Assembly: GCA_034931985.1 (NCBI GenBank)
Contig: JAYGHB010000001.1
Location: 372,001 to 436,000, forward strand
Origin: Halotia wernerae
Lineage (GTDB): Bacteria; Cyanobacteriota; Cyanobacteriia; Cyanobacteriales; Nostocaceae
Direction: 5' to 3'
DNA length: 64,000 nt
Part shown: in pieces, positions 26,011 to 34,538 of the stretch
How positions within the stretch are numbered: the first letter of the stretch is position 1
How the letters are laid out: each line of letters starts with the position of its first letter
Position numbers and translations under genes: made by a program
Notes under the pieces: generated by a model
Databases searched by the model: none
Seen by the model: the letters and a program-made list of their open reading frames with translations, nothing else
What the model was told of the DNA's origin: nothing

Positions 26011-27185
26011 AGATCGTCGCCGTCGACCCGATCCTGCTGCGGGGCGAACAGACCTATGTCGCCACGCAAGGCGGCGAAGAAGCGGTCGACAACGGCGATT
26101 GGCAATTGATCGTCAAGATCACGACCGATAGCGGCCTGGTCGGCTGGGGCGACATCGAAACCCTCGCCTCCGCCGCCGCGGCGATCATCGGCGGTCCCGG
26201 CATGTCGATCCTGGGCTTCAAGGCGCTGGGCGATCTATTGATCGGCGAAGACCCGGCCGACACGACGCGTATCTGGAACAAGCTTTATGTCGGCAGCGCC
26301 TATTACGGGCGGCGCGGCATCGCGATCCAGTGCATGTCGGCGATCGACAACGCGCTGTGGTCGATCAAGGCGCAAGCGGCCGGAAAACCGCTGGCCGCGT
26401 TGCTGGGCGGGCGCAAGCGCGACCGCATCCGCGCCTATGCCTCCACCTTGTTCCGGGCCACCCCCGGCGGCATGCGCGACGCCGCGAAAGGCTATATGGA
26501 CAAGGGCTTCACCGCCGTGAAGTTCGGCTGGGGCGTGTTCGGCGAGGATGAAGGGCGCGACCGCGAACTGGTCGCCGCCGCGCGCGAAACCTTGGGGCCC
26601 GACCGGTTGCTGATGGTCGATCCCGGCTGGTATCCCGCCGGCTGGGCGAAGCCCGAATGCTGGGCCCCGCGCACCCGCGATCAGGCGCTGCGTTTGTGCG
26701 CGTGGCTCGCCGAATACAAAGTCTACTGGGTCGAGGATTTCATCCACCCCGAGCAGTTCGACACTTACGCCGCCGTGCGCAAGGAAAGTCCGGTGAAGCT
26801 CGCCGCCGGCGAGCAAGTCGCGACGAGCTGGGAATTCGAGCGCTTCATCGGCTGCGGCGCCGTCGACGTGATCCAGCCCGACCTCACGCGCTGCGGCGGC
26901 TTGACCGTGGCGCTCGACGTCGCGCGAATGGCGGAGAAAGCGGGCATCGAACTTGTTACGCATTCCTGGCTCACCCATCTGCTGACCGGCCACAGCCTGC
27001 AATTCCTGTCGACGCTGAAGGAAGCGCCGCTGGTCGAATTCAACGTCAGCCAAAGCGCGCTCACCGGCGGCATCGCCCGCGCGCCGTTCAAGCTGGATGC
27101 CGACGGTTTCCTCGCCATTCCCGACACGGTGGACATCGGCGTGACGGTCGACGAAAAATTCGTCCAAGCACACCGCGTGAACTGA
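26007..27185 (+). CDS. Second mandelate racemase/muconate lactonizing (enolase superfamily) enzyme
   Basis: A 392-residue enolase-superfamily protein, clearly different from the one at 14144. The catalytic Lys lies in FTAVKFGWGVFG, metal ligands in LLMVDPGWYP, WVEDFIHPEQ and LAAGEQVAT, then VIQPDLTRCGG and a His in ELVTHSWLTHLLTGHSL. The arrangement fits acid-sugar dehydratases or cycloisomerases. ATG at 26007 with GGGAGAAAAG upstream; its start overlaps the DppF stop. Being coupled to the transporter suggests it acts early on the imported compound. Confidence 0.88.
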   Translation: MKIVAVDPILLRGEQTYVATQGGEEAVDNGDWQLIVKITTDSGLVGWGDIETLASAAAAIIGGPGMSILGFKALGDLLIGEDPADTTRIWNKLYVGSAYYGRRGIAIQCMSAIDNALWSIKAQAAGKPLAALLGGRKRDRIRAYASTLFRATPGGMRDAAKGYMDKGFTAVKFGWGVFGEDEGRDRELVAAARETLGPDRLLMVDPGWYPAGWAKPECWAPRTRDQALRLCAWLAEYKVYWVEDFIHPEQFDTYAAVRKESPVKLAAGEQVATSWEFERFIGCGAVDVIQPDLTRCGGLTVALDVARMAEKAGIELVTHSWLTHLLTGHSLQFLSTLKEAPLVEFNVSQSALTGGIARAPFKLDADGFLAIPDTVDIGVTVDEKFVQAHRVN

Positions 27186-27196
27186 GGAGCGATCCG

Positions 27197-28243
27197 ATGA
27201 CCGCGATCCGACCGATCGTCCGCCCCGCCGAGATCGATTTCGACACGCCCGGACGGCGCGACTATCACGTGGCGCTCGACCACGATTCGATCTGGGGCGA
27301 CCATCTGATCCCATTGACCGTGTTCGTCGGGCCGGAGTCGAAGCCGGGCCAGGGTCTGGTCGCGTTCGGCTCCAATCACGGCAACGAGTACGAAGGGCCG
27401 GTCGCGATCCGGCATGTCTCGCGCGAAATCGATGTCGCGCGCGTGCGCGGACGGATCGTGCTCGTGCCCGTGCTCAACGTCGCCGCCTTCACGGCGGGGA
27501 CACGCGATTCGACGCAGGACGACGGCGTCAATCTCAACCGCGCCTTCGTTCCCGGGGCCGGGATCGAGCCCGGCCGGCGCGGCATCACCCATCGCATCGC
27601 GCGTTTCGTGCGAGAGACGATCTTTCCGCGCGTCCATGTCGTGCTCGATCTCCATGCCGGCGGCCAGATCGCGCGTTTCATTCCCTGCGCGAGCTTCCAT
27701 CCGATCCCCGATCCCGTGCAAGGCAAGGCGATCGAGGATACGGCGCGCTGGTTCGCGACCCCGCTGGTCATCACCTATCAGAACGAAACGCCGGGCCTGC
27801 TGACCAGCGAGGCCGAGGCGATGGGCAAGATCACCGTGGGCTGCGAGCTCGGCTGGGGCGAAGCGCTGCAACCCGCCGGCGTGCGTTACGCCCGCCAAGG
27901 CGTACTCGCCGCCGCGATCCACCACGGTCAGCTCGACGGCAAGATCGAAAAGATCGGCGCGCATAAGGACGGCACGCAACGCCGGGCCGAGATGGTCGAC
28001 CGCGAATGCTTCGTCCCCGCCCCGTTCGGCGGCCTCTACGAGCCGCTATTCGATTGCGGCACGCAAGTCCGCAAGGGCGAGACGATCGGCCTGCTGCACG
28101 ATTTCGAACGCATCGACTTGGCCCCCGAGCCGATCCGGGCGGGCGTTGACGGCGTGGTCATCGCGCAAGCGTGGCGTGCCCCCGTCCGCCAAGGCCAGCA
28201 TGTGCTGGTCGTCGGGCAGATGCGCGAATTCGGCGGCGCTTAG
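27197..28243 (+). CDS. Succinylglutamate desuccinylase/aspartoacylase-like zinc deacylase
   Basis: A 348-residue M14-like zinc hydrolase of the AstE/AspA family. Zinc ligands are His61 and Glu64 (SNHGNEYEGP) and His153 (LDLHAGG); the catalytic Glu is probably in TVGCELGWGEA. GVNLNRAFVPG is the Asn-Arg substrate-binding motif. The C-terminal third is a small beta domain, as in AstE. Such enzymes remove an acyl group from an N-acyl amino acid or related amide. It is the last gene of the operon and its stop overlaps the convergent OYE gene. It suggests the imported compound is acylated. Confidence 0.87.
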   Translation: MTAIRPIVRPAEIDFDTPGRRDYHVALDHDSIWGDHLIPLTVFVGPESKPGQGLVAFGSNHGNEYEGPVAIRHVSREIDVARVRGRIVLVPVLNVAAFTAGTRDSTQDDGVNLNRAFVPGAGIEPGRRGITHRIARFVRETIFPRVHVVLDLHAGGQIARFIPCASFHPIPDPVQGKAIEDTARWFATPLVITYQNETPGLLTSEAEAMGKITVGCELGWGEALQPAGVRYARQGVLAAAIHHGQLDGKIEKIGAHKDGTQRRAEMVDRECFVPAPFGGLYEPLFDCGTQVRKGETIGLLHDFERIDLAPEPIRAGVDGVVIAQAWRAPVRQGQHVLVVGQMREFGGA

Positions 28244-29322
28244 GCTTTGGGACGCGGCGCGCCGCGCAAATACTGCGGCGCCACGCCTGGCGGGTTTTCG
28301 CCGAGCGCCACGGCGGCATGCCACGGCCAGCGCGGATCGTTGAGGATGCCGCGCGCAAACCCGATCGCATCCGCCTTGTCCTCGGCCAGAATGCTCTCGG
28401 CATGTTGGGGATCGGTGATCAAGCCGACCGCGATGGTCGGAATCTTGGCGCGGTCGCGCACCTTCTCCGCCAACGGCACCTGATAGCCGGCCGCCAGCGG
28501 AATATTCGCCGCCCCATTGCCGCCCGAGGTGACGTGCACGAAATCGCTGCCGCGCTTGGCAAGCTCGGCTGCGAAATCGGCCGCCTCGTCGATCGTGATG
28601 CCGTCCTCGCGCCAATCCGTGCCGTTGAGGCGCACGCCGAGCGCCTTTTCCTTCGGCCACACCGCGCGCACCGCGTCGAACACCTCCAGCGGAAAGCGCG
28701 CGCGATTGGCGGCCGATCCGCCGTATTCGTCCGTGCGCTTGTTGGCGATCGGCGACAGGAATTGGCACAGTAAATAGCCATGCGCGCCGTGCAGTTCGAT
28801 CAGATCGAGGCCCAAACGCAACGCGCGCTTGGCGGCGTCGGCGAAGGCCTTCTTGACGCGCGCCATCTCCGTCGTGCCCATGGCGCTCGGCGCGTTGTGG
28901 TTCTCGTCGAACGCGGCGGCCGAGGGCGCGATGGTCGGCCAGGGGTCCTGCCCCGCCTTCAAGCCGCCGCCGCCCAGCCACGGAATTTGCGTCGAGGCTT
29001 TGCGCCCGGCATGGCCGAGTTGCATGCCGATTGGCATTTTCGAATATGGCCGCACGATCTTCAGGACGCGCGCCAGCGCTTCTTCGTTCGCGTCGGAATA
29101 GAGGCCGAGGCAGCCATGCGAGATACGCCCCGCCGCTTCGACGCCCGTCGCCTCGAGGATGAAGACGCCGGCACCCGATTGCAGCATGTTCGAGAAATGA
29201 ACCGTATGCCAATCGGAGGCGCTGCCGTCGACGGCGCTGTACTGGCACATCGGCGCGATGACGATGCGGTTGGCGAGTTCGAGCCCGCCGAGCTTGAGCG
29301 GCGAGAAGAGTTTGCTGGCCAT
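28240..29322 (-). CDS. NADH:flavin oxidoreductase, Old Yellow Enzyme (YqjM-like)
   Basis: A 360-residue FMN-dependent ene-reductase. The start KLFSPLKLGGLELANRIVIA and PMCQYSA, with the YqjM-type Cys, are conserved; the barrel motif ELHGAHGYLLCQFLSP and FMN-phosphate-binding SILAEDKADAIGFARG-like segment follow. It reduces activated C=C bonds. The ATG at 29322 is preferred: GGGGA lies about 10 bp upstream and the family starts there; an in-frame ATG at 29352 adds ten residues. A strong terminator for the flagellar operon lies upstream, so it has its own promoter, not identified. It converges on the deacylase gene. Confidence 0.9.
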   Translation of the reverse strand: MASKLFSPLKLGGLELANRIVIAPMCQYSAVDGSASDWHTVHFSNMLQSGAGVFILEATGVEAAGRISHGCLGLYSDANEEALARVLKIVRPYSKMPIGMQLGHAGRKASTQIPWLGGGGLKAGQDPWPTIAPSAAAFDENHNAPSAMGTTEMARVKKAFADAAKRALRLGLDLIELHGAHGYLLCQFLSPIANKRTDEYGGSAANRARFPLEVFDAVRAVWPKEKALGVRLNGTDWREDGITIDEAADFAAELAKRGSDFVHVTSGGNGAANIPLAAGYQVPLAEKVRDRAKIPTIAVGLITDPQHAESILAEDKADAIGFARGILNDPRWPWHAAVALGENPPGVAPQYLRGAPRPKA

Positions 29323-29391
29323 AAAGTCGTGTCCCCGGACGAAGAATTTCATCCAATGTGGGGCATGACCGGGGCCTTTTACAGCCCCCCG

Positions 29392-29425
29392 TAAAAGAAA
29401 AGAGGCCGCCGGCGAACCGGCGGCC
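29392..29425 (-). terminator. Rho-independent terminator of the flgK-flgL-flgE operon
   Basis: On the minus strand a 9-bp GC stem (GGCCGCCGG/CCGGCGGCC, 29425-29404) with a 4-nt loop is followed by TCTTTTCTTTTA. It lies 34 bp after the flgE stop. Confidence 0.88.
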
Positions 29426-29458
29426 CAAGTTGGAGCCGAAACGGTCGATATCCGGGTA

Positions 29459-30913
29459 CTAACGCTTCAGGTTGACCACTTCCTGGAGCATCTCGTCCGC
29501 CGTGGTAATCATGCGGGCGTTCGCCGAATAGGAACGTTGCGCGACGATCATCTTGGTGAACTCCGCGCCGATATCGACGTTGGAGTTCTCGAGCGCATTG
29601 GCGCTGATGCCGCCGGCCGATCCGGTCCCCGGCGCCTGATAGCCGACGAAACCGGCTTCGGGCGAGTCGAGGAAGGCCTCGCCGTTCTGGCGGACGAGAC
29701 CGCCCGGATCGTTGAACGTGGCGAGCGCGATCTGGTACTGGACCAAACGCTGCCCGTTCGAATAGGTCGAGTAGATGTTTCCGGCGCCGTCGATCCCCGT
29801 CCCGGTATAGGTGCCGGCGGAATAGCCGTTGGCGGTGGCGGTCGACAGCGAGATCGACGTGCCGCCGTATTGCGACGTGCCCCCGCCTGCGACGTTCAAC
29901 TGCGACGGTTGACCGGAGACCGAATTCGGCGCGCCGAATTCGGCATTGATGTTTTGCGCGGGGGCCGCCGCCAAGCCCGGCGCGCTATAGCTCAGAACCA
30001 CCTGCCCCGTGCCGGCCGTCACGGCCGCCGTGAACTGCCCGGCGGGCGACGTATTGCCGGCGACGGCAATCCCGGTAAGCTGGCCCGCCGTGGTCGTCGT
30101 CGTGCCGAAGGAGAAGTCGAGCGCGATCGACTCAGAGCCGTTGCCGGAACTCGTCGGGATGCTCAGCACCGCGCGCCATTGAGGCGTCGTTCCGGCCGCG
30201 GAGGCGCCGATCGCGTTGGTGCCGGTCGAAGTGCCCGTCGCCACGCCGGGCAGCGTGCCCGTCCCGTCCAGCGCCGAACGATTGTACCAAGTGACGGTCA
30301 TCGGCTGCGCGTTGCCGTTCGCGTCGGTCACGGTGATCGTGCCGCCGTTGAAAACGGTCCCCGCCGCGGCGTTGGAGGGAATGTTCGCCGCGTAGCTCGC
30401 CAACGTCGACGCCAACGCCGGCATCTGATCCTTGTTGATCTGCACCGGCACCAGCGGCCCTTGATCGGGCTGCGGCTCGGGAGTCGCCGTCGTCGGGCGC
30501 GGCACGGAACGCGCGTAGAGATACTTTCCCGCACCGTTCACGAAATAATTGTTCTGGTCGAGCGTGAAGTCGCCGCGCCGGGTGAACTGGCGCACGCCGT
30601 TGGTCGACAAGCCCGACGCCGAGGTGAAACCGTCCTGCACGGGCAGCCAGCCCGAGCCGGTCACAGCGATCGAGGTCGGCGACGCGTCCTGGATGATCGG
30701 ACCGCTGAGCGAGTTGACGAATGTCGGCGTCGCCGTGGCGCCGCCCGGATTGAAGAAGCGCGACGACGACGCGGAAACGTAGGACGAGAAATTCGCGTCG
30801 ATGCGCTTGAAGCCGATCGTCGCCGAGTTCGCGACGTTGTCGGAGATGTAGTTGATCGCGGTCTGGAAAGCGTTCAAACCGCTGATCGCGGAATTCATTG
30901 CGACGGTTGCCAT
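29459..30913 (-). CDS. flgE: Flagellar hook protein FlgE
   Basis: A 484-residue hook subunit. The N-terminal D0 domain, MNSAISGLNAFQTAINYISD followed by NVANSATIGFKR, and the C-terminal EFTKMIVAQRSYSANARMIT with EMLQEVVNL are the axial-protein signatures. A variable Ser/Thr/Gly-rich middle forms the outer domains. Export is through the flagellar type III apparatus, without a cleaved signal. A strong Shine-Dalgarno (AAGGAGA) stands before the ATG at 30913. It is the last gene of the flgKLE unit and is followed by a terminator. Confidence 0.93.
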   Translation of the reverse strand: MATVAMNSAISGLNAFQTAINYISDNVANSATIGFKRIDANFSSYVSASSSRFFNPGGATATPTFVNSLSGPIIQDASPTSIAVTGSGWLPVQDGFTSASGLSTNGVRQFTRRGDFTLDQNNYFVNGAGKYLYARSVPRPTTATPEPQPDQGPLVPVQINKDQMPALASTLASYAANIPSNAAAGTVFNGGTITVTDANGNAQPMTVTWYNRSALDGTGTLPGVATGTSTGTNAIGASAAGTTPQWRAVLSIPTSSGNGSESIALDFSFGTTTTTAGQLTGIAVAGNTSPAGQFTAAVTAGTGQVVLSYSAPGLAAAPAQNINAEFGAPNSVSGQPSQLNVAGGGTSQYGGTSISLSTATANGYSAGTYTGTGIDGAGNIYSTYSNGQRLVQYQIALATFNDPGGLVRQNGEAFLDSPEAGFVGYQAPGTGSAGGISANALENSNVDIGAEFTKMIVAQRSYSANARMITTADEMLQEVVNLKR

Positions 30914-30933
30914 ATGAAAAAGTCTCCTTATCG

Positions 30934-32085
30934 TCAGGACAAGTATTTCGCGAGGCTGAGATTCAAAATATCGCGGGTGGCGATGTAGGTCGCTTCGAGA
31001 GAGGCCTGCACGCCCGCGATTCTTGTGCCGACTTCGCCGATATCGACGGCGACGATTTTGTCGGCGGAAATCGTGCCGGCGGTCGCCGTATCCTCCTGGA
31101 TCGCGCGCATATCCTTCAACATCGCCTGATTGGCGCCGTTGGTGCCGGACAGATTGGCGATGTCCTTCATCGCCTGCTGGATCTGCGCTTGGGCTTGCGC
31201 CAGATATTGCTGCGCGTTGCCCGTGGGATCGTTCTGCAAATACGTATCGGGCGTATTCTGCGCCCAGCGCAGCGCCATCTTGTAGTTCCGCAGACCGTTG
31301 ACCAGGTTCTGGAACGCGCCGTTGGCCGCGTTGATCCCGAAATCGACGTTCATCCCGTCGGCGACCGATACGCTGGTCTGCGAATAGATCCATTGGCCGT
31401 TGGCGGTCGAGGGCGCCGCGGTATCGAGGCTCGCATCGATATAGCCGGGCACGTTCGTATTGCCGTCGCCCGCGAACTGCGCGGCATTCACAGGCGCGGT
31501 GAAAGGTATCGACTGCACGGCGTTGGCATAGGTCGCATTGCGCGGCGGCGAATTGGTGCTTGCGCCGAAGTCGTTGACGCCGGCCGCGAGGGCCGCCGTA
31601 TCGAGCCCGGTCAGGCTCTTCATCGGCGCGGTCGAGTAGGCCGTGCCGCCGAAGATATAACGCTGCCCGTCGGACGTGTTGAGGATCGACTGGATGCGGT
31701 TGAGCGCGCCGTCCACCAGCGCCATCTGGACCGAATAGGTCGCCGGCGTCGTCGACTGGGTCTTCAGCAACTCCGAGTTCATGTCGCCGGCGATGCTTTG
31801 CAGCGACGTCAAGGATTGCGCGTAGAGATCGGTGCGGTACTGCGTGGCGTCGATCGCGCGGGTATAGATCGTCGCTTGAACCGTCGTCTGCCGGTACTGC
31901 TGATAGCGGATCGTGTCGGACGCGAGACCCGTCTGCTGGAAGGCCGCGGATGCGACGCCGATCAGGCCGTCGCGTTTGCGCCCCGTGGAAAGCTCCGTCT
32001 GCAAGGCGTTGAGCTCGGTCGTCTGCGTCGAAATGTTGCGCTGGATACCCAGAAGCTGCGCGAGGCTGGTGATGCCGGCCGTCAT
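30934..32085 (-). CDS. flgL: Flagellar hook-associated protein 3 (FlgL)
   Basis: A 383-residue flagellin-like junction protein. The N-terminal helix (LLGIQRNISTQTTELNALQT, then ELSTGRKRDGL) and the C-terminal helix (VGTRIAGVQASLEATYIATR, then DILNLSLAKYL) are the conserved coiled-coil parts; the middle is low-complexity. FlgL joins FlgK to the filament. It has GGAAGGAA before its ATG, follows the flgK C-terminal part by 2 bp and precedes flgE by 20 bp. Confidence 0.9.
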   Translation of the reverse strand: MTAGITSLAQLLGIQRNISTQTTELNALQTELSTGRKRDGLIGVASAAFQQTGLASDTIRYQQYRQTTVQATIYTRAIDATQYRTDLYAQSLTSLQSIAGDMNSELLKTQSTTPATYSVQMALVDGALNRIQSILNTSDGQRYIFGGTAYSTAPMKSLTGLDTAALAAGVNDFGASTNSPPRNATYANAVQSIPFTAPVNAAQFAGDGNTNVPGYIDASLDTAAPSTANGQWIYSQTSVSVADGMNVDFGINAANGAFQNLVNGLRNYKMALRWAQNTPDTYLQNDPTGNAQQYLAQAQAQIQQAMKDIANLSGTNGANQAMLKDMRAIQEDTATAGTISADKIVAVDIGEVGTRIAGVQASLEATYIATRDILNLSLAKYLS

Positions 32086-32087
32086 GT

Positions 32088-33056
32088 TCAGTTCCTTCCG
32101 AGGTTGATCAACGTATCCATCATCTCGCGCACGGTCTGCATGACCATGGCCGATGCCTGATACGCGTTCTGAAGCGTGACGAGGTTCGCCATTTCCTGAT
32201 CGACCGACACGCCGACCGTGTTGAGATAGGTCTGCTGCGTCTGCGATTGCAGCGTATCGGTATAGGTCGCGGTGTTTTGCGCGTCGGCGATGCTCCAGGC
32301 CGTGTAGGAAACGGTCGAGCCGATCGTGTTGGCGATCGTGAGCGCGCCTTGCACGATCCCGGTGTTGTTGAGCGCGCCCGCCCCCGTCGGCATCGGAATG
32401 CTGTCGAAGGTGGTCGCGGTCGCGTTGTTGAGCGCGTTGGACATATCGCCCGCCGCACCGGCCTTCGCTTTCGTGCCGCCATTGGCGAGCGCGGGATTGA
32501 CCTGCAACATCGACGCGGCCGACGGATTGTTGCCGTAGGTGGGCTCGATCACATATACGCTGCCCGCCCCCGGCGCCGAGGTGAAAGGCGGATTGAGGTT
32601 CAACGTATCGCCGGTGTTGCCGGTGATCGCGGCGATCTGCCCCGCTCCCGGTCCCGACACGATACGCACTTGATATCCGACGCCGGTCGCCGTGGGCGCG
32701 AATTGATTGGGCGTCCAGGAATTCGTCGCGTCGGTCAGGCTTGTCGCCGTCGCCGCCGTCGTGGCGTTCGACATCAACGGCCCGGTGACTTCCTGAATGA
32801 CGTATTTGCTGGTGCCGTCGGTCGCGGCGAGGCCCGGTGCCGTGATCGAAGTCCCGGTACTGCCGGTAATGATCGCCGACGATCCCTTGCCGAGCCCGTC
32901 GGTGATCGTCACGCGGTAGTAGGAAGTCGGCGTGGGCGAATAGTTCCCGAACGCGGCACCCGTATCGGTCAAACCGCCCGCGGAGGTCGAACCGGTCGCC
33001 CCGCCGGTCGCAACGGTCGTCGCGGTCGTGTTCGACGCGGGGTACGGCAGGCTGGA
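32088..33056 (-). pseudogene. flgK: flgK, C-terminal part, downstream of an in-frame stop
   Basis: This stretch continues flgK in the same reading frame after a single TAA at 33057-33059, with no further stop for 322 codons. Its end (DQEMANLVTLQNAYQASAMV, then MQTVREMMDTLINLG) is the conserved FlgK C-terminal helix, needed with the N-terminal helix to build the D0/D1 rod. The first possible internal start is a TTG at 32972 without a clear ribosome-binding site. Codon use and composition do not change across the stop. Either the gene is inactivated by a nonsense mutation, or the TAA is a sequencing or assembly error. Confidence 0.8.
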
Positions 33057-34088
33057 TTAGGTGAAAAAATTCGCCGCCAACTCGTTTCCGTAGGAAGCGC
33101 TTTTGTTGTAGGCCGTGTTGACCGCATACGCGACCTGATTGGCGATCGCGTCGAGCTGGTTCTGAAACTTGCGCAAGGCGCCGTCGCCCGGCTCGCTCGA
33201 CGCCATCACGCTTTGCGAGTAGCTCGATGTCGAAGCCTGCGCCTCGAACCCGGCGCGCAAGCGCATCAGCGATTCGAGCTGGCCGCCGGGGAACGACGAG
33301 CCCGGCACGCTTTGCGTGGCACCGTTCACCGACATTTGGATCTGATTGGAATTCGGATCGTAGCTGAATGTCGGCGGTACGGCGCCGGAGACCAGCGTCT
33401 GCCCGCCCGCCGTCACGATCTGCAGCGAATTGGTGCCGGTGCCCAAGATCTGCACCTTGGTAATCTTGGACATCTGCGCCACAACCTGATCCATCTGGTC
33501 CTGCAGATCGCCGATCGGCTGTCCGGACGAGGATTGGTTCACGATCTGGGCGTTGAGCTTGTAGGCCTGCTGGACCAGCTGGTTGAGCTGGGTCACGTTC
33601 TGCGAAATGTCCGTCTGGACCATCGCGTCGATCTGCTGCGGCTGGGACGCGAGATTGTTGATCTCCCCCGCCAGCAGCGTGCCTTGCGTGACGACCGCCT
33701 GGGCGAGCGTCGCGTTTTCCGGATTGGCTTCGTAATCCTTCCACGCTTGCTGGAACGCCTGATAGGTCGACGTCAGACGCGGCGTGCCGCTTTCGACGTT
33801 CAGGAACGAGCCGATGCGTTCGAGATATTGCTGGCGCACCGCCGCCCCGGCCGATTCCGCCGTGCGGTTCAGCAATTCGTTCTGCAACGTCGTGTTGGTC
33901 GTGCGGGTGATCGACGCGATCGCCACACCGCTCGGCAAACCTTGCACGACCGGCGTGGTCAGGTTCACCCGCTTCTGCGTGTATCCGGCCGTCTGCGCGT
34001 TCGCGACGTTCGCCGAAGCGATGCGCGATTGCTGCTGCAAGGTCAGCAGCGAGCTCAGCGACGAATAGAGTGCCGCGGAAAGCGACAT
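33057..34088 (-). CDS. flgK: Flagellar hook-associated protein 1 (FlgK), truncated N-terminal part
   Basis: A 343-residue product holding only the N-terminal half of FlgK. The start (SLSAALYSSLSSLLTLQQQS, then RIASANVANAQTAGYTQKRV) is the axial D0 signature. Normal FlgK of this type would be about 666 residues, the length obtained by reading through the TAA. The truncation ends in ELAANFFT, within the variable middle, so the essential C-terminal helix is missing. It is first in the operon, with GGAG about 11 bp before the ATG and a sigma-54 promoter about 63 bp upstream. Confidence 0.85.
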   Translation of the reverse strand: MSLSAALYSSLSSLLTLQQQSRIASANVANAQTAGYTQKRVNLTTPVVQGLPSGVAIASITRTTNTTLQNELLNRTAESAGAAVRQQYLERIGSFLNVESGTPRLTSTYQAFQQAWKDYEANPENATLAQAVVTQGTLLAGEINNLASQPQQIDAMVQTDISQNVTQLNQLVQQAYKLNAQIVNQSSSGQPIGDLQDQMDQVVAQMSKITKVQILGTGTNSLQIVTAGGQTLVSGAVPPTFSYDPNSNQIQMSVNGATQSVPGSSFPGGQLESLMRLRAGFEAQASTSSYSQSVMASSEPGDGALRKFQNQLDAIANQVAYAVNTAYNKSASYGNELAANFFT

Positions 34089-34150
34089 CGGAAATCACTC
34101 CAGAAGAAAACGCGCCGTTTGAAAAACGAAATGCCTATGCCGAGGGAACT

Positions 34151-34165
34151 GCAAACCGCTTGCCA
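34151..34165 (-). promoter_or_regulatory. Sigma-54 promoter for flgK-flgL-flgE
   Basis: On the minus strand TGGCAAG-CGGT-TTGC (34165 to 34151) matches the RpoN consensus TGGCACG-N4-TTGC with one mismatch; the GG and GC dinucleotides are exactly placed. Transcription would start near 34139, giving a leader of about 50 nt. Flagellar hook genes of alphaproteobacteria are often RpoN-dependent. Confidence 0.72.
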
Positions 34166-34538
34166 GTTACGCCGCTTTGATTCGTTTGGAAAATTCGAGC
34201 TCGGGAGTTCGGCGGCGGAAAGAACGACCGGGCAAGACTCGCTCAAGGGGAAATTTTTACCTATCGATACAATCAAAACTTGGATCACGATTTTCTGAAA
34301 ATTACTGAGACGCGAAGGAATTCTAGTCGCGAAACCGAATCCAACACGTATCGATATGTAACGCGCGTCCATGCGCATGTTGAAGAAAAAACGCCGCGCG
34401 ATGCCGATTATCTTCGGTTGAAGCGCCGTTAACCTCAATGCGCGTTAACCACAACGCGGCGTTAACCACGCCCCGCGAATTCTCCACCAACGCCGCATGC
34501 GCTTGGCGTAGGCTTTCCGCAGTGAAGGAGATTCGGCC
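34166..34538. promoter_or_regulatory. AT-richer intergenic region with three GTTAAC repeats
   Basis: No gene is seen here. It is more AT-rich than its surroundings (34250-34350 especially). Near the LysR gene there are three direct copies of GTTAAC (34428-34433, 34444-34449, 34461-34466), 16-17 bp apart, about 1.5 helical turns. They could be binding sites for the LysR protein or a global regulator. AAGGAG at 34525-34530 is the ribosome-binding site of the LysR gene. Confidence 0.45.

Noticed and set aside
33057..33072. Frameshift at the TTTTTT run in flgK
   Set aside because: Both halves of flgK are in the same frame, so an indel would not restore it; a base substitution making TAA is the simpler reading.
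32247..34298. A 683-codon plus-strand frame across the flgK region
   Set aside because: Arg/Gly-rich shadow of flgK; it does not explain the split in flgK.
34371..34421. A 16-residue plus-strand mini-frame (MRMLKKKRRAMPIIFG) before the LysR gene
   Set aside because: No ribosome-binding site and no attenuator-like structure after it; probably chance.
34428..34449. CtrA binding site
   Set aside because: The TTAA cores are separated by 12 bp, not the 7 bp of the CtrA consensus.
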